Shown: positions 1 through 11,698, counted from the stretch's first letter. The stretch is 64,000 nucleotides of DNA from Cryptomeria japonica (GCF_030272615.1 NC_081413.1:444253038-444317037); one strand, 5' to 3'. Numbers and translations are program-made. Notes: generated by a model not told the origin, from the sequence alone.

Positions 1-479
1 AGGTACAAGTGATTGTTATCTTCCTTATGATTCAACTCCGCGCTATACTAGCTTTACAAGCAGCAACACCAGTTAGCTGCATGGTTCATCCAAATCTAGC
101 GAAGGAAATAGTTATGAACATCGGCAACAACAGTAGATGCTTCATAAATTATTTTTGGCCGAGTGCAACAACTGTATTCGAGAGAGTATCTGGCTATCAT
201 GCGGGAGCGAGAGAAGGGAGCATCTTTGAATTTGAACTTAGGACAGGGCAGGAAACCCTGGAATGGACAGGTGAACCAAGGGGAGGGCGGAAACGACGGA
301 TCCTAGGACTGCCGTGATTCCTCTGAGCCGAATGGAAAGGACCCGGCGGATGGGGACCCACAAGCTAGTGTGAAACCTCTCGATCTTGATGGGGGAATGA
401 ATAATCACGTGCTGGAGACGGCCCAAGGCAGGGACCTGTTCAAAGGGACAATGGTCGGTCGTGGACTTCTCTATTCGGT
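1..479 (+). other. LINE 5' region, no clear coding sequence
   Basis: No recognisable protein domain. It lies directly upstream of the first ORF1-like codons and is probably LINE 5' UTR or the decayed start of ORF1. A short open frame at 9-317 resembles nothing I know. Confidence 0.4.
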
Positions 480-1904
480 GTCAAACCAAGTGGAAAGTCC
501 TCGCTCCCTCTAGTTCGTAATATCTTAGAACCAGAAAAGGGTAGATTTTCTATTGAAGTTCCAGACCTAGTGATTGAGCATAATATTAACCTTATGTCAA
601 TGACTCTGTTTGGAAAATTTCTCAAACCAAGGCCGAATATTGATATTGTCAGGGCATTTGCAAAACATAAGTGGGTGCTTAAAGGTTAAGTGGAAATCAC
701 TGCTATGTCCAAAGGTGCATTGTCAATGGCCTTTTCATGTAAGGGAGACATGTCGAGGGTGCTTTGTGATGGTCCTTGGTTGATTGGAAAATCAATGCTT
801 GCTCTGTGAAAATGGTCACCTGAGATGGACCTAAATGAGTCTTTTTTTTGTACAAGCTCCTATTTGGGTCAGATTGTCGGGCCTTCCCCTAGTGTTTTGG
901 GTTGAAGATGTCTTTAAAGGAATCCCTAGTTCCTTTGGGGAACTCTTATCTATGGATCCTATCACAACAGCTAGAAGAAGACTTACCTTTTCTAGGATTT
1001 GTGTGGGAGTTCTGCAAGGCACGAATATATGCCCTTATCTATCGAGATTAACTCCAGATTGGGGAAATGGAACCAACCTATGAAATATGAAAGTGTCCCT
1101 TTTGCATGTTTTCACTGCAAAAAATTGGGGCATACGGCGATAAAATGCCCTCTACAGGCCGTCAAAGAGAAAGAGAAGAAAGATAAGACAACATAATGGA
1201 GAGCAAAAAAACCTACTAAGCAACCTAAGATTGCTAAAAAAGAGAAAATGGTAGAAGAAGCCCAAAGTGTCATCATCCTTGACACCTTCGAGAAACAATG
1301 GAACATTAATATGGAAAACCCAGAAAACCAGATGCTTGAAGAAGGGAAAGACGATCAAACAGGCAAAGACGAGAGAGAACGACAAGACACCAATCAGGAG
1401 GAACAACGAAGTGATAACCTAGAAGATGGAGAAATGCAGGTGGTGTTACAGACCAAGGAGGAAGCGGATTCAAATTGCATTATGGAAAATACTATCAGAG
1501 ATGGCCCTAGACCCAACCATGAGGAATCCCACAGGTGTTTGATCCTTGGAGGGATCTCATTGTCAGAATCACATCAATCAGTGGATATGGTGAAATCTAC
1601 CTTCTAGCAGTCCTCTACGACCTCACTGCTTAATATAAGTGCTAAGTGGGTTGATGTTGGTGATGTCGAGCTGAAGACAATCACCCAGAACATCCAATAG
1701 GAAGATAGCTAGATTAATGAAGTAGCGAAATGAAAGAAAGTGGGAAAAAAGGGGTCAGAATCCACCCCTCGGGCTACTCTAGTCAAGACAAGGAATCAGA
1801 CTAAGGTCGATATAGGCTTTAACCCCTCTCCTCCTAGAAGGAAAAAAGAATGTCAGATCAGAGATCAAGAGGCAAGCAAGAATATAGCGGATGGTACTCA
1901 ATGA
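480..1904 (+). pseudogene. LINE ORF1 remnant (DUF4283-like plus CCHC zinc knuckle)
   Basis: Gag-like RNA-binding protein of plant LINEs, which coats element RNA. DUF4283-type sequence runs from about 560 to 1020 (FGKFLKPRPNID, then LCDGPWLIGKS, then APIWVRLSGLPLVFW). A complete CCHC knuckle CFHCKKLGHTAIKC follows at 1107-1148, then a charged Glu/Lys-rich tail ending at a stop at 1902-1904. The frame shifts in the T-run near 841-848 and again near 1025. In-frame stops occur at about 688, 808, 1194 and 1605. ORF2 starts about 31 bases downstream, the usual tight spacing. Identity is secure; function is lost. Confidence 0.8.
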
Positions 1905-1935
1905 CCATCCATGAGGTGTGTTCCCTAATAAGAAA

Positions 1936-4900
1936 ATGAAAATTGTTTCATGGAATATACGTGGATTAAATAGTCCACATAAATAGGATGTTCTTAGAAA
2001 TTTAGTTAGAGAACATAAACCGGACATTGTTCTTATCCAAGAAACTAAAATGACTAAAGAGAAAGTTGAAAAGATTAAGCTTTTTAAAGATGGGTGTGTT
2101 TTAGGAAGTAGCTCGGATGCTTCTGGGGGCATTGCCATTTTCTGGAATCTAAGGTGTGTTACAGGGGTACCTATTAAGCAGGATAACAATTTGGCCTTGG
2201 TTAGGTTTCATCATTTAGTTACGTCCCTAATAATAGGCTTGGTAGATGTAAATTCTGGAAGAAGTTGGAGGCCATTCGGTCTATTTTTAAGGATGAAATG
2301 TGGATGGTCATGGGGGACTTCAACACCCCTCTTCATGAAAAAGAGAAGTTTGGAGGTGTCCCCTCTCAGTTAGATAGTAGAATGGATATTTTGAAGTTTA
2401 TCAATGACCAAGGTCTGCATGATATTGATCTCCAAGGTGCCAATTTTAACTGGACCAACTGTAGGGTGGGGGAAGATCTTATTCAAGTCAGACTTAATAG
2501 GGCCCTTATTTCTAATGATTGGTTTAACCATTATCAGTGCTCCCTATTGGCATTTTCTAGGATTGGTTCAGACTACTTTCCTATGGTTTTTGCTACTGAG
2601 AATATAACTGTTAAAAGAAACTTCCCATTTAGACTTGAAAGGATGTGGATGGACCATCCTAACCTTGAGACAGCCATTGAGAAGTGGTGGTCTATTGATG
2701 TCAAAGGTACTGCTATGTATAGAATGGTGAAAAAATTAAGGTACGTGAAAGATAATATAAAAAAATGGAACAAGGAAGCTTTTGGGGATCTTTTTGCTAC
2801 CAAGTCTAAAACCCATCTTGAGCTTAAGGAAATATAGGATAAAATCCAAACCAATGGTTATAATGAAGTGTCTATCAGGGAGGAAAATAAAGTGCTTGTT
2901 AAGTATCATAAGATTATCAGAAGAGAAGAAGAATTTTGGAAACAACGATCCAGATCTCTTTGACTTAATGTTGGGAATAGAAATACCAAGTTCTTCCATA
3001 TGACTACTATGAAACATAAGGCTACAAATAGGATCTCAAAGTTGAGAATTGGTGGTATTGAAACTAGGAAGGACGATGAGATTGGGAATGAATCCAGGAA
3101 TTTTTTCAAATCTCTTCTCTCAGTGGATTCTGGTCTGGATGATTGTTCTTAAAGGGCCCTTTTAGATACCATTCCTTCCATCATTAATGATGTTCATAAC
3201 AAGTCCTTGGTGGCCATCCCCTCTAAGGAGGAAGTTAAGAAAGAGGTTTTCTCCTTTGATGGCAATAAACCGGATGGGTTCCCGCTCTTCTTCTTTCAAG
3301 CCTTTTGGAACATTCTCAAATATGATGTGGTTAAAGGTGTGCAAGAATTTTTTGGGGCTAGGGTTATCTTAAAGGAACTCAATGCTACTTTTCTGGTCCT
3401 GATTCCCAAATGTCCCGGGGCTGATTCTATGGATAAGTTTTGTCCAATAAGCTTATGCAATTCTTTCTATAAAATTATCTCGAAGGTGGTTATTGACAGA
3501 CTTCTTTTGATTCTCCCGTCTATAATATTGCCCCAACAGAGTGGCTTCATTCTTGGAAGACAAATCCTTGACTCTATCATTACTATTCATGAAAACATTC
3601 ACTCACTAGTAGAATCAAAAAAACAAGGCTTCCTGATGAAGTTGGACTTGTCTAAAGCCTATGATTGTGCGGACTGGGGCTTCCTGGGTAATGTGCTTGG
3701 TTCTTTTGGCTTTTGTGATATCTTTATTCAGTTGATCTACCAACTTATCTTGACTCCTTCTTTCTCTGTCATTGTGAATGGCATGCCTTCCCCCGGGTTC
3801 TTTAAAACTTCTAGGGGCATGAGGCAGGGGGATCCCATCTCCCCTATTCTCTTCATTATTTTGGTTGAATGTCTGTGCAGATTTATTAGCAAATTTGTTT
3901 CTCAAGGGCTTCTATTGGGAATCTCTCCCTCTTCTGGTTTCAAAGTTGTTCCCACCAACAATTTGTTGATGATACCATTTTTTAATGGGTACCTCTTCTA
4001 TCAAATAAACTTCCACTATGAAGAACCTTCTCAAAACTTACAGTTCTACTTCAGGTCAAATGATTAATTGGGAGAAAATCTTTGTTTTCTTCTTCAACAC
4101 CCTAGAGGACAGACAAATTAGGATGGCCCAGATCCTTGTTTGCCAAATTGGAAATCCTCTTTCTATTTACCTGGGTCTTCCTCTAGGCACGAAACCTATG
4201 GAGTTGTTTTGGAACAGTCTTGTTGATAGATTCAGTAGGAAGCTGGCTAGCTGGAAAGGTGCCCTTATTAGTCAAGATGGTAAAATCTAGCTTTTAAAAT
4301 CTTCTCTCTAGAGTCTTCTGGTTTATGCTATAAGCCTTTTCAAAATTCCTGGAAAATTTGCAAATGCTATTGAGAAAATTTACAAAGCCTTCCCTTGGTC
4401 TGGGGTTGAGGAGAAGAAGAGAGTTTCCCTCATTTCCTGGGAAAATGTTTGTAAACCCAAAAAGGTGGGGGGTCAGGGTTTAAGAAATATTAGACCACTA
4501 AACAAGACCCTTCTAGCCAAACAAATCTGGATAATCCATCAGGGAAATTGAGAGTGGAATGATATCTGAAATGCTAAGTACTTACGTGTGGTCCCTACCA
4601 TGGAAGATTTTCTTGCCTCTAATCAGATACCGAGTGGCCCTACTATTTGGAACAGTGTTATCCATGCTAAAGGTATACTTAGTTTAGGAAAAGTTTGGGC
4701 CATAGGTAATGGAAGGAAGGTGGATTTCTGGGATGATGTCTAGATTGGAGGAGTGCCTCTCAATAATTGTGTTTCTCAGATGATCATCCAAACATGTAAG
4801 GAGAATTTCAGTGTTAAAGTTGCTGACTACTCGAGAGATCAAAAGTGGGTGGACCTCAACTCTATTGATCCCAACCTAAAGTAGGTAAACTTAGTGATCA

Positions 4901-6170
4901 ACCAAGCTATTTTAAATCCTAGAAGGGACAACCACATGGTGTGGAGCGATACCTCTTCAGGGATTTATTTTGTGTCGTCTATTGTCCTTATGTTGGCTCA
5001 GTCTCAAGACCCTATCCCCTGGTGGGCTAAGGCCTGTCATCTAGGTTTGGCTCCTAAAAATAATATTTTTTTATGGATTCTTTTGAAAAATAAGATACTA
5101 ACCACATATAACTTGAGAAAGAGGGGTCTCAGCATCCCCAACAGATTTTATCTTTGTCTCAATGATGAGGAATCAGTGAACCACATTTTTATACACTTTC
5201 CTTATGTCTAACCTATCTAGGCTATGTTTTTTCAACATTGGGGTTTCAATTGGGTGTTCCCAGAGGAGATTCAAGAATGTTTAAGGAGTTGGTACTTCAT
5301 TACAAATAATCTGACTATAAGAAATTTATGGAAGTTTTCCTTTCCACATATCCTTTGGGGTATCTAGAAAGAGAGGAATAACATAATCTTCAGGAATGAT
5401 ATTAACCCCTCTAACATGGTTTGGGCCAAGATAAAATATAATTTTGTTGAGAACGTGATGGCTAGGGGAGAGCATTTTTGCAATAGTAAGGAGGACTTTG
5501 ATGTTCTCAAGAGTTGGAACATCCAAGCCTACATGGACACCAACACCAACCAAATCAAAAGAAGTATGTGTAGCTGGTATTTTCCCCCTAATGATTGGTT
5601 TAAGGCTACCTTTGATGGGGATGCTAAAGGGAACCCAAGACCAGCTGGCTATGGTGGAGTTATCTAGAATTTAGTGTTGGCTTTTGTATTGGGGCAGTGG
5701 CCTTTCCCTTGGGGATTCAGACTAATCATCTAGCTGAAGCTATGGGCGCCCTCCAAGATATTAAATTAGCACATAATCTGGTTGTCAAACTATTATGGCT
5801 GGAAGGGGATTCTAAAAATATTATCAATTGCCTCCATGGTAAACACCAATCCTTGTGGACGATTAAAAATATCATTGATTTGGCTAGGGAGATGCTTGAG
5901 GGGATTGATCAGTGCTACATTTCTCATGATTGAAGAGAGGCCAACATGAGAGTTGACTAGGCTAATAATGAGGTAGTATAGAGCAAGAAAATCAAGATCT
6001 AGAATAGCGAGGGGGAGCTCCCTCCAGTGGCATGTGACATCTTAATTTATGAAAGATATCATGGTAAGCAAGGCCAGATTTGAAATCATTTCCCAAGATG
6101 ATAGGGGAGGCCGTGGCAGTAGGAATCGGTTTTGTATGCAGCCGAGAAGGAGGTACATTAATAATTGTCA
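1936..6170 (+). pseudogene. LINE ORF2 remnant: endonuclease, reverse transcriptase, RNase H
   Basis: Replication polyprotein of an L1-type LINE, in pieces. The apurinic-type endonuclease (1936-2640) starts MKIVSWNIRGLN and keeps IQETK and GDFN, but the catalytic SDH triad reads SDY (Tyr codon 2574-2576). RT spans about 3170-4300: QQSGFILGR, the motif A region LDLSKAYD and RQGDPISP are clear. Motif C (FVDD, 3962-3973) is in a different frame from the flanking sequence. The zinc-binding RT-associated segment is at about 4960-5215. RNase H (5595-5960) shows FDGDAKGNP, HLAEA and LEGDS. A frameshift near 2250 and roughly a dozen stops make it non-functional. Confidence 0.88.
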
Positions 6171-6328
6171 GATCACCTCGCATTCTTTGTGGGTTCTTTT
6201 TTCCTTATCAAGTGGAAGCATTAGAAATAGCCATTGGATTCTAGTAGTTTCTCCCCTACTAACTAGAAAGTCCACAATGAAGAGTGCTATTTGCAGGAAA
6301 TCATAGTTGACAAAAATTGATAACAAAA

Positions 6329-8008
6329 ATGGGTGGAAATCACAAGAGAATGGAGGCAACCCAAATTGATAAATGGTGGGACCGTCCTCAAGTCTGGGCT
6401 ATGCTGCAAGAAACTAAGATGACTGATTTTATGGAGAGAATGCAAGAGAAACGACCAGAAATTACAAGGATTTTCAAAAATGGATGGAATAAAGGCATAT
6501 TGACCATTGGTAGTAGGCAGGTCAAGGTGAATGAAACCATGATCGCTGAGGCTATGGGTCTACTGATGGATGACATCAAGTTATATAGGGATAGGAAGTT
6601 ATCTGATGCTGCAGTGAGGAAATTCCCTAAAGATGAGGAGGAGAAAGCTAGACTGGTGAAGGGAAGCCATACTTACTACTCGCCAAAGGTAATTAAGTTA
6701 ATTCGGCGATGGCTCTTGTTTTCTATTATGGAATTTATCACATTATATAGGAGATTTACTAAGGTTTACAGCTATCATTTTGTTATTCTCAACCATTTTT
6801 GGTATAAAGAGAAAATTTTCATCCCATATTATTTGTTTGGCACCGTCAATGTTGGGATAAAGGATGCTATCTCCAACCCCAAAACCAATCTTGCTATGCA
6901 TGAGGGTCTGATGGTGATTTTATACAATCACATCAAGAATACCACTGTCCATCTAAATATTGCTGAGGTTTCTGAGTCGGAAGAGGAATGGGAAGACTCA
7001 GATGATGATGATGGTGAAGGTTATGACACAAAAACTAATGTTGAGGATAACCCCCAAATCGCTGGGTCAAGCAAGAGAAGAAGAAAAACAAGGAAAGAGA
7101 ATCAGAGAAAAGGGTCAACCAGAAGGAAGCAGAAGGGGGAGGATGATGATAGCTAGTATGAGGAGGAAGATGAGACTGACAATGTTATGGATACTGAAAG
7201 CAAGGAGGTCCAAATCCTCTCTAGCCAAAAAAAAAATAGGACAACTCTTAAAAATGAGGATGTGGGAGCTAAGAATTGTTTTCCCTTCTTGACTGGTTCT
7301 AAGGATAAGCGTCTAGCTAGGGAGGACACTGCCATAAAGGAAGATAAGAGTGTAGATGTGAGGGAGGTGGGTCTAGAGGTGAGTTTGGATCCTATAGGAG
7401 ACAAGGCCTAGGAAGGCTCCTATCTTGATACTAACCTTTGCATCAAAAATGGCATGGATAGCTTCAACAAGGTTTTCCTCTGGGTTCAAAAGTAAATTAC
7501 AAGCATTAAAGCCAAGAAAACTGAGGAAGCCAACAAAATTGAGACTTTAGAGACTATTGGCACTTGTAACTTTAGCTCCCTCCCTGATTGTTTAAGTGAG
7601 CTTACCAAAGAAGTCAGTAATGTCGAGGAGATCATTAATGCTCAATGTAATAGCTTCCAAATCCTAGAGAACAGAGTTGGGGCTATTGAAAAAAGGCTAG
7701 AAGGGGTTGAGAACATGCTCAAGAAGATTGGGGAGCAGAGTCATAAGATCTTAAAGGCCACCTTTGCAAGTATGAAGGTACTTATCAGTAAGCTTGATAG
7801 TGACCAAGGGGATAAGACCTCTACATACATTACTGAGGTGAAGGAAGACACCCCTGGAGATAAGGAGACCAGTCATGGTAGAATAACTCACATGAGCACT
7901 AGAAAAAAAAGAAGTAAAAGCAGGAAGATTGAAGAAATCAAATGGATTTCTCATAACATGGAGAAACTAGAGCTGGAAGTTGCCGAGCTACTTAAGAACT
8001 TTACCTAG
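6329..8008 (+). pseudogene. LINE third ORF (ORF3), copy 1, function unknown
   Basis: One continuous frame of 560 codons from ATG 6329 (MGGNHKRMEATQ) to the stop ending at 8008. Only three internal stops interrupt it (about 7154, 7409, 7492), with no frameshift. The N-terminal ~200 residues match the same-position ORFs of LINE copies 2 and 3: shared pieces are GWNKGIL, YHFVILNHF, IPYYL and HEGL. An acidic run (EEEWEDSDDDD), a basic Lys/Arg-rich stretch and a C-terminal coiled-coil-like region (about 7600-7760) follow. I do not recognise the family. The start is chosen because M-G-G/A and Arg at position 7 recur in all three copies. It lies about 160-300 bases after the RNase H end and presumably shares the LINE transcript. 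Confidence 0.7.
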
Positions 8009-8203
8009 CCTTGGCTTTTTCTCTGTCGGTCTTGTTTGTTGGTTGTTGTCTTTCTTTTGCTGGCCTTTTTTTTCTGGTCAACTGTCTTTTATATGTTTGT
8101 TGTCTCTGGCTTTTTGTAGTGCTTAATGCCTATCTTTTGATCTTTTGTTGTAATGGGTTTCAGGGGCCCATCAAAACTTTTTTTCCCTCAATCAAAAACT
8201 GTA
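8009..8203 (+). other. LINE copy 1 3' UTR and terminus
   Basis: T-rich, GTT/CTT-rich untranslated tail ending in CCCTCAATCAAAAA. The end of LINE copy 2 (CTTAATCAAAAA near 40643) has a similar composition, which is the basis for the boundary. Confidence 0.55.
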
Positions 8204-9024
8204 TTGTAGAGCAAGAGTTCTACCATTTTCACTCAAATTTATTCAAACATTAGTAGTTCTTCCTTCCAATTATTCACTCTCTTAGAATACTATAGAAGAA
8301 GTAAGAAGTGGGAATTTGATAAATATTATTTATATCATTTTCTTCAACTCCTCCCCATTTTAAGAAGACTATGTGAGAAATTATTAAGCTTTATGGATAG
8401 TAGAACCAACAACCTTGAGGAATTTTCTTATCACCTTTTATAGTAGGATAAAATTGTTATTATTTATCCATTTCATTATTAAAAAAATTCATAATATTAT
8501 GCATGTTATGGACCAGATCCATTTAATTGAGATTAAAGGAATATTAAATGTGAATAACAGATTTACTTGTAGCGAGATTTTTTTAAAATTTATTGTGCTA
8601 ATTTATACTTGATTTTGAATTTAAAATATTTGTGGGAGACGATCAATGCTTAAAATCTAATACTATATTTAGAATGAGCAAATTGAGAAAAAAGTATATT
8701 TTATGAAATTTAAAATTGTGAATGATGTTGTATTAGGTCCACACCTACAACCGTGAATCTTATGTGCAATCTTGAACGTCTAGTCTTCAAAACTTAAGTA
8801 ATTGCATTAATTTTCAATTTTACCTCTACAAACAAATGACAGACTTGGTGTTGCCAGAAAAAATAACACTACCTTTGTAAAAGAGGGTTTAGAAGTGTAG
8901 TATCTATGCCCTTGTGCCTTGGTAAAACCCCATTAACCAATTTAAAACAATTTGTATAAAGTTTGATAACACATCACAATATATGCAAATGATGTGGAAA
9001 TGGTTGCCACTGATGTGATATAAT
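8204..9024. other. AT-rich unassigned stretch
   Basis: No ORF with a recognisable motif, no tandem repeat and no LTR-type terminus seen. Possibly old degraded repeat. Confidence 0.4.
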
Positions 9025-9354
9025 AGTCAAGGCAACTTTGACATGTTTATCTCCTTCATACAAGGTCTCTAACTTCTCCCAGATCTCATGTGCAGTCTAC
9101 AAACCCATCACATTAGTCATCTTTAAATTAGTCAAGGCACTTAGCAATGCTTCCTTAGCTCATATGTTATGTTCAACATCCTTGATCTCAACAGGAGTAA
9201 CTGGTCCATTCAGAGGAACATTATAGGTGTTCTTTGTGATCTTCCAATACTCATCTCCAAGACACTTCAAATGAACTTCCATCTAGTCCTTCCATACAGT
9301 GTAGTTATTTCCATCAAATCTTGGACTCTTCTTCTTGAACATGTAAGTTGCCAT
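9025..9354 (-). pseudogene. Copia gag N-terminal fragment
   Basis: From ATG at 9354 (MATYMFKKKSPRFDGNNY) reading leftwards. It has the DUF4219/UBN2-type Gag hallmarks FDGNNYTVWK, AKEALLSAL, and EIWEKLETLYEGD. At least three in-frame stops, and truncated after about 110 codons. It resembles the gags at 22513 and 52707. Confidence 0.72.
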
Positions 9355-9396
9355 CTCGGATCTCCTCAAGTGGTCAAGCTTCTTCTAGAGGATCTA

Positions 9397-9408
9397 GCTC
9401 TAATACCA
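9397..9408 (-). other. Primer-binding site of Copia F
   Basis: On the minus strand this reads TGGTATTAGAGC, one base from the initiator-Met tRNA type TGGTATCAGAGC. It lies next to the inner LTR end. Confidence 0.6.
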
Positions 9409-9410
9409 AT

Positions 9411-9656
9411 TGCTGCCAACAACAACAATGAAGGAAAACTGAGAGGGGGAGAGGGGGTGAATCAATTTTCATCAGATTAAAAAATTTAAGAACAATCTCA
9501 GATCTAATCAACCACAACAAGAATAAAGATGAATACAATAATAGAAACACACATAACACCAAAATTTTGATGTGGAAAATCCAGTTAAGGGAAAAACCAT
9601 GGTGGAAACCTATCCACAATAAGATGATATTTTGTAGTTGCATGTGTACATATTAC
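9411..9656 (-). repeat. Partial 5' LTR of Copia F
   Basis: Contains the Copia-LTR landmarks also seen at 52765-53080: a G-rich run followed by GTGAATCA, GTGGAAA near AGGGAAAAACCATGGTGG, and AGATGATA. It is broken at 9656 by the Gypsy LTR; the continuation is 21233-21279. Confidence 0.6.
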
Positions 9657-10466
9657 TGTATATGGTGAAAATGGATAACAATAATAACAATATTGAAAGG
9701 CTAAATGAATCCAACCACAAAACCCTAGCCTAACAATCAACAAAGATCCACCATAACATATGAAGATTACCTAAGACAATGCAAATCACATGAAATCACA
9801 AATATTATACCATCACATGTCCAATAGGGTTTTGATCTCCATTCTTCCTATCTCCATTGATCTTGCTTGATATATTTGCTCTCAGATTTTATATGCACAA
9901 GAGCTCAACAAAGAACGGAATGTGGTTGCATGTAGGATCGTAGTGTAGTCAATTGCATAAAAGATGATTAGCATGAATGATTAGGATGATTGATTAGAAT
10001 GCATAGAACGATTAGGGTTTGATAATGAAGGAAGCATCTCCTTATATAGAAGACACTATATGAAATGGAGGGATAAGATTGAGAGGTGTAAAAGGAGGTC
10101 AGCTATGATTAGAGGGTAGGTAAAAGAAATAATAAAATAATGAAATGGGTAGGTAGTGTATGAATTAAGAGATGAATGACATGGGTCATAGGTAGAAAAT
10201 GATAATGAATTAATTAAATAAATAAATATTTATTTAATTAATAGAAGAAGTGGGATAATTAAATAAATAAGATATTTATTTAATTTAGGAAAAAGGATAA
10301 TTTAAATAAATAAATGTATTTATTTAAATGAGAAATAAGGCTAGAAGAGGATAAATGAATTAATTAAATAAATAAAAATTTATTTAATTAATAGAAGAAT
10401 TAGACTTAGATAATTAAATAAATAAAATATTTATTTAATTAGACATGACAATTTTAGGTGTCTACA
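9657..10466 (-). repeat. Gypsy 3' LTR (810 bp)
   Basis: Ends TGTATATGG...GTGTCTACA in plus-strand reading. By eye about ten substitutions and one 16-bp length difference separate it from the copy at 20439-21232, about 1%, so insertion was recent. A cluster of AT palindromes occupies about 10205-10440. Confidence 0.9.
10042..10048 (-). promoter_or_regulatory. TATA box in Gypsy LTR
   Basis: Minus strand reads TATATAA within CTTCTATATAAGGAG, the only good TATA in the GC-richer middle of the LTR. Inferred promoter; the same site is at 20824-20830. Confidence 0.5.
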
Positions 10467-10481
10467 TTTTGCCCCTCTTTG
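10467..10481 (-). other. Gypsy polypurine tract
   Basis: Minus strand reads CAAAGAGGGGCAAAA directly before the TGTAGACACC start of the 3' LTR, the expected plus-strand priming site. Confidence 0.75.
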
Positions 10482-10707
10482 AGACAATGCGGCTTGTTGC
10501 GTTGTTTCAAAGAAGATAAGATGAACTGATACAGAGTTGCCCCAGAATGGGAATGATATGCCCCCTCGAGAGATTGGATGAAAATGTCTGGAAAGATTGC
10601 AGACAATCTCTCGATAAGAAAGACAAGATAGAATGGATTGACCGGATAAAGTGACAAAGTCACGGGATAAAAAAGACTGACTCGGGAAATGAAGGCTAGG
10701 GGTAGTC

Positions 10708-10714
10708 TATAAGA
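10708..10714 (+). promoter_or_regulatory. Possible promoter for the antisense ORF
   Basis: TATAAGA in an otherwise GC-moderate stretch, about 1 kb upstream of the plus-strand mobile-domain ORF. Sequence-only guess. Confidence 0.25.
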
Positions 10715-10779
10715 TAGAACACGGGGGAAAATACATCCTCATTGTCATCTACACATCCACGAGAGCACATTGCAGAGCA

Positions 10780-11140
10780 AAAATAGAGCAGGAGCAGTCA
10801 GCAGCGATGGCTTTCATTCATAGATTCGATTGCGTTCGCCGATTTCAGAGGCCAGCAGAGCCAGGAGAGCCACTAAGTACCGCAAAACCTCCTTGTACTT
10901 TGACGCATTTAATTTTGTCATTAATGCATGCTAGGTAATATAATAAATGTGCATTTATGTCATGTATATGGTGAAAATAGAGCAGGAGCAGTCAGCAGCG
11001 ATGGCTTTCATTCATAGATTCGATTGCGTTCGCCGATTTCAGAGGCCAGCAGAGGCAGGAGAGCCAGTAAGTACCACAAAACCTCCTTGTACTTTGATGC
11101 ATTTATTGTCATTAATGCATGTCGAATAGGGTAATAAATG
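10780..11140 (+). repeat. 194-bp tandem duplication in Gypsy
   Basis: Two units starting AAAATAGAGCAGGAGC at 10780 and 10974. Each carries the same short open frame MAFIHRFDCVRRFQRPAE. The second unit ends near 11140 in GTCATTAATGCATG. It lies upstream of the antisense ORF. Confidence 0.8.
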
Positions 11141-11420
11141 CGCTTAGACTAGGGTCCAAAAAGTGTCAAAAAATGTCCAAGCGTGTCTGTGCAGAGCATA
11201 GGCACGTCTATGTCAAGAAGGCACGTCTGTGTTTTTCAGGCATGTCTATGCAGTCTTTGAGCGCGTTTATGTCATGTAAGCGCGTTTGCGTTGAAAAATG
11301 CAAGTTTGGTCTTCTAGGTCAAATCGGCAGTTCTGTGATAAACATATGCTGTCGATTGGATAAGCTGCTAAGAGGATACACTCAAGCAGGTCCTCTAGGA
11401 AGACTAGGATAGATCAAGGC

Positions 11421-11650
11421 ACTTTGTGATGAACAGTGAGTACCAAGATAAAGTACTTTGTGATGAACAGGGAGTACTGAAATATGAGCAGCACTTTGTG
11501 ATGAACAGGGAGTGCGAATGTGAGTAACACTTTGTGATGAACAGGGAGTGTCACACACGTAGTACTTTATGATGAACAGGGAGTACCACTAGGATAAATA
11601 GCCATATGCATTTAGATAAAAAGTAGCATTTTGTGATAAACAGTGAATGC
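11421..11650 (+). repeat. Six-copy short direct repeat ACTTTGTGATGAACAGGGAG
   Basis: Copies begin at about 11421, 11455, 11493, 11529, 11564 and 11628, with unit spacing of 34-38 bp (the last gap is longer). The core is strongly conserved and spacers vary. The array stops about 50 bases before the mobile-domain ORF. Confidence 0.85.
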
Positions 11651-11698
11651 CACTATAACTGACATGATTGATTTGCTTGATTGCATGAGTATTTGCCG

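Larger units (their letters stand above)
1..8203 (+). mobile_element. LINE (plant L1-type) copy 1, with a third ORF
   Basis: Non-LTR retrotransposon holding, in order, ORF1 (DUF4283 plus CCHC), ORF2 (endonuclease, RT, zf-RVT, RNase H) and a third ORF absent from textbook plant L1 elements. The 3' end is placed at the AATCAAAAA-type tail near 8203, because LINE copy 2 ends in a similar TTAATCAAAAA near 40643. The 5' end may lie outside the window. Each classical ORF has several stops and frameshifts, so the copy is dead. Confidence 0.85.
9025..9656 (-). mobile_element. Copia fragment F (5' part), split by the Gypsy insertion
   Basis: Minus-strand start of a Ty1/copia element: partial LTR, primer-binding site and first part of gag. 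The LTR is cut at 9656 and appears to resume at 21233-21279. The joined context (TGTGTACA before, ATGGGG and CACTGCTCAAA after) follows the same order as the LTR at 53060-53130. Beyond about 9025 the gag match stops, so the rest was lost. Confidence 0.65.

Noticed and set aside
10454-10663. Possible small gene on the minus strand after the Gypsy LTR
   Set aside because: Overlaps the polypurine tract and has no motif.
11421-11650. CRISPR-like array
   Set aside because: Short direct repeats with regular spacing, but spacers are only about 15 bases and partly similar, there are no cas genes, and the context is a plant retrotransposon.
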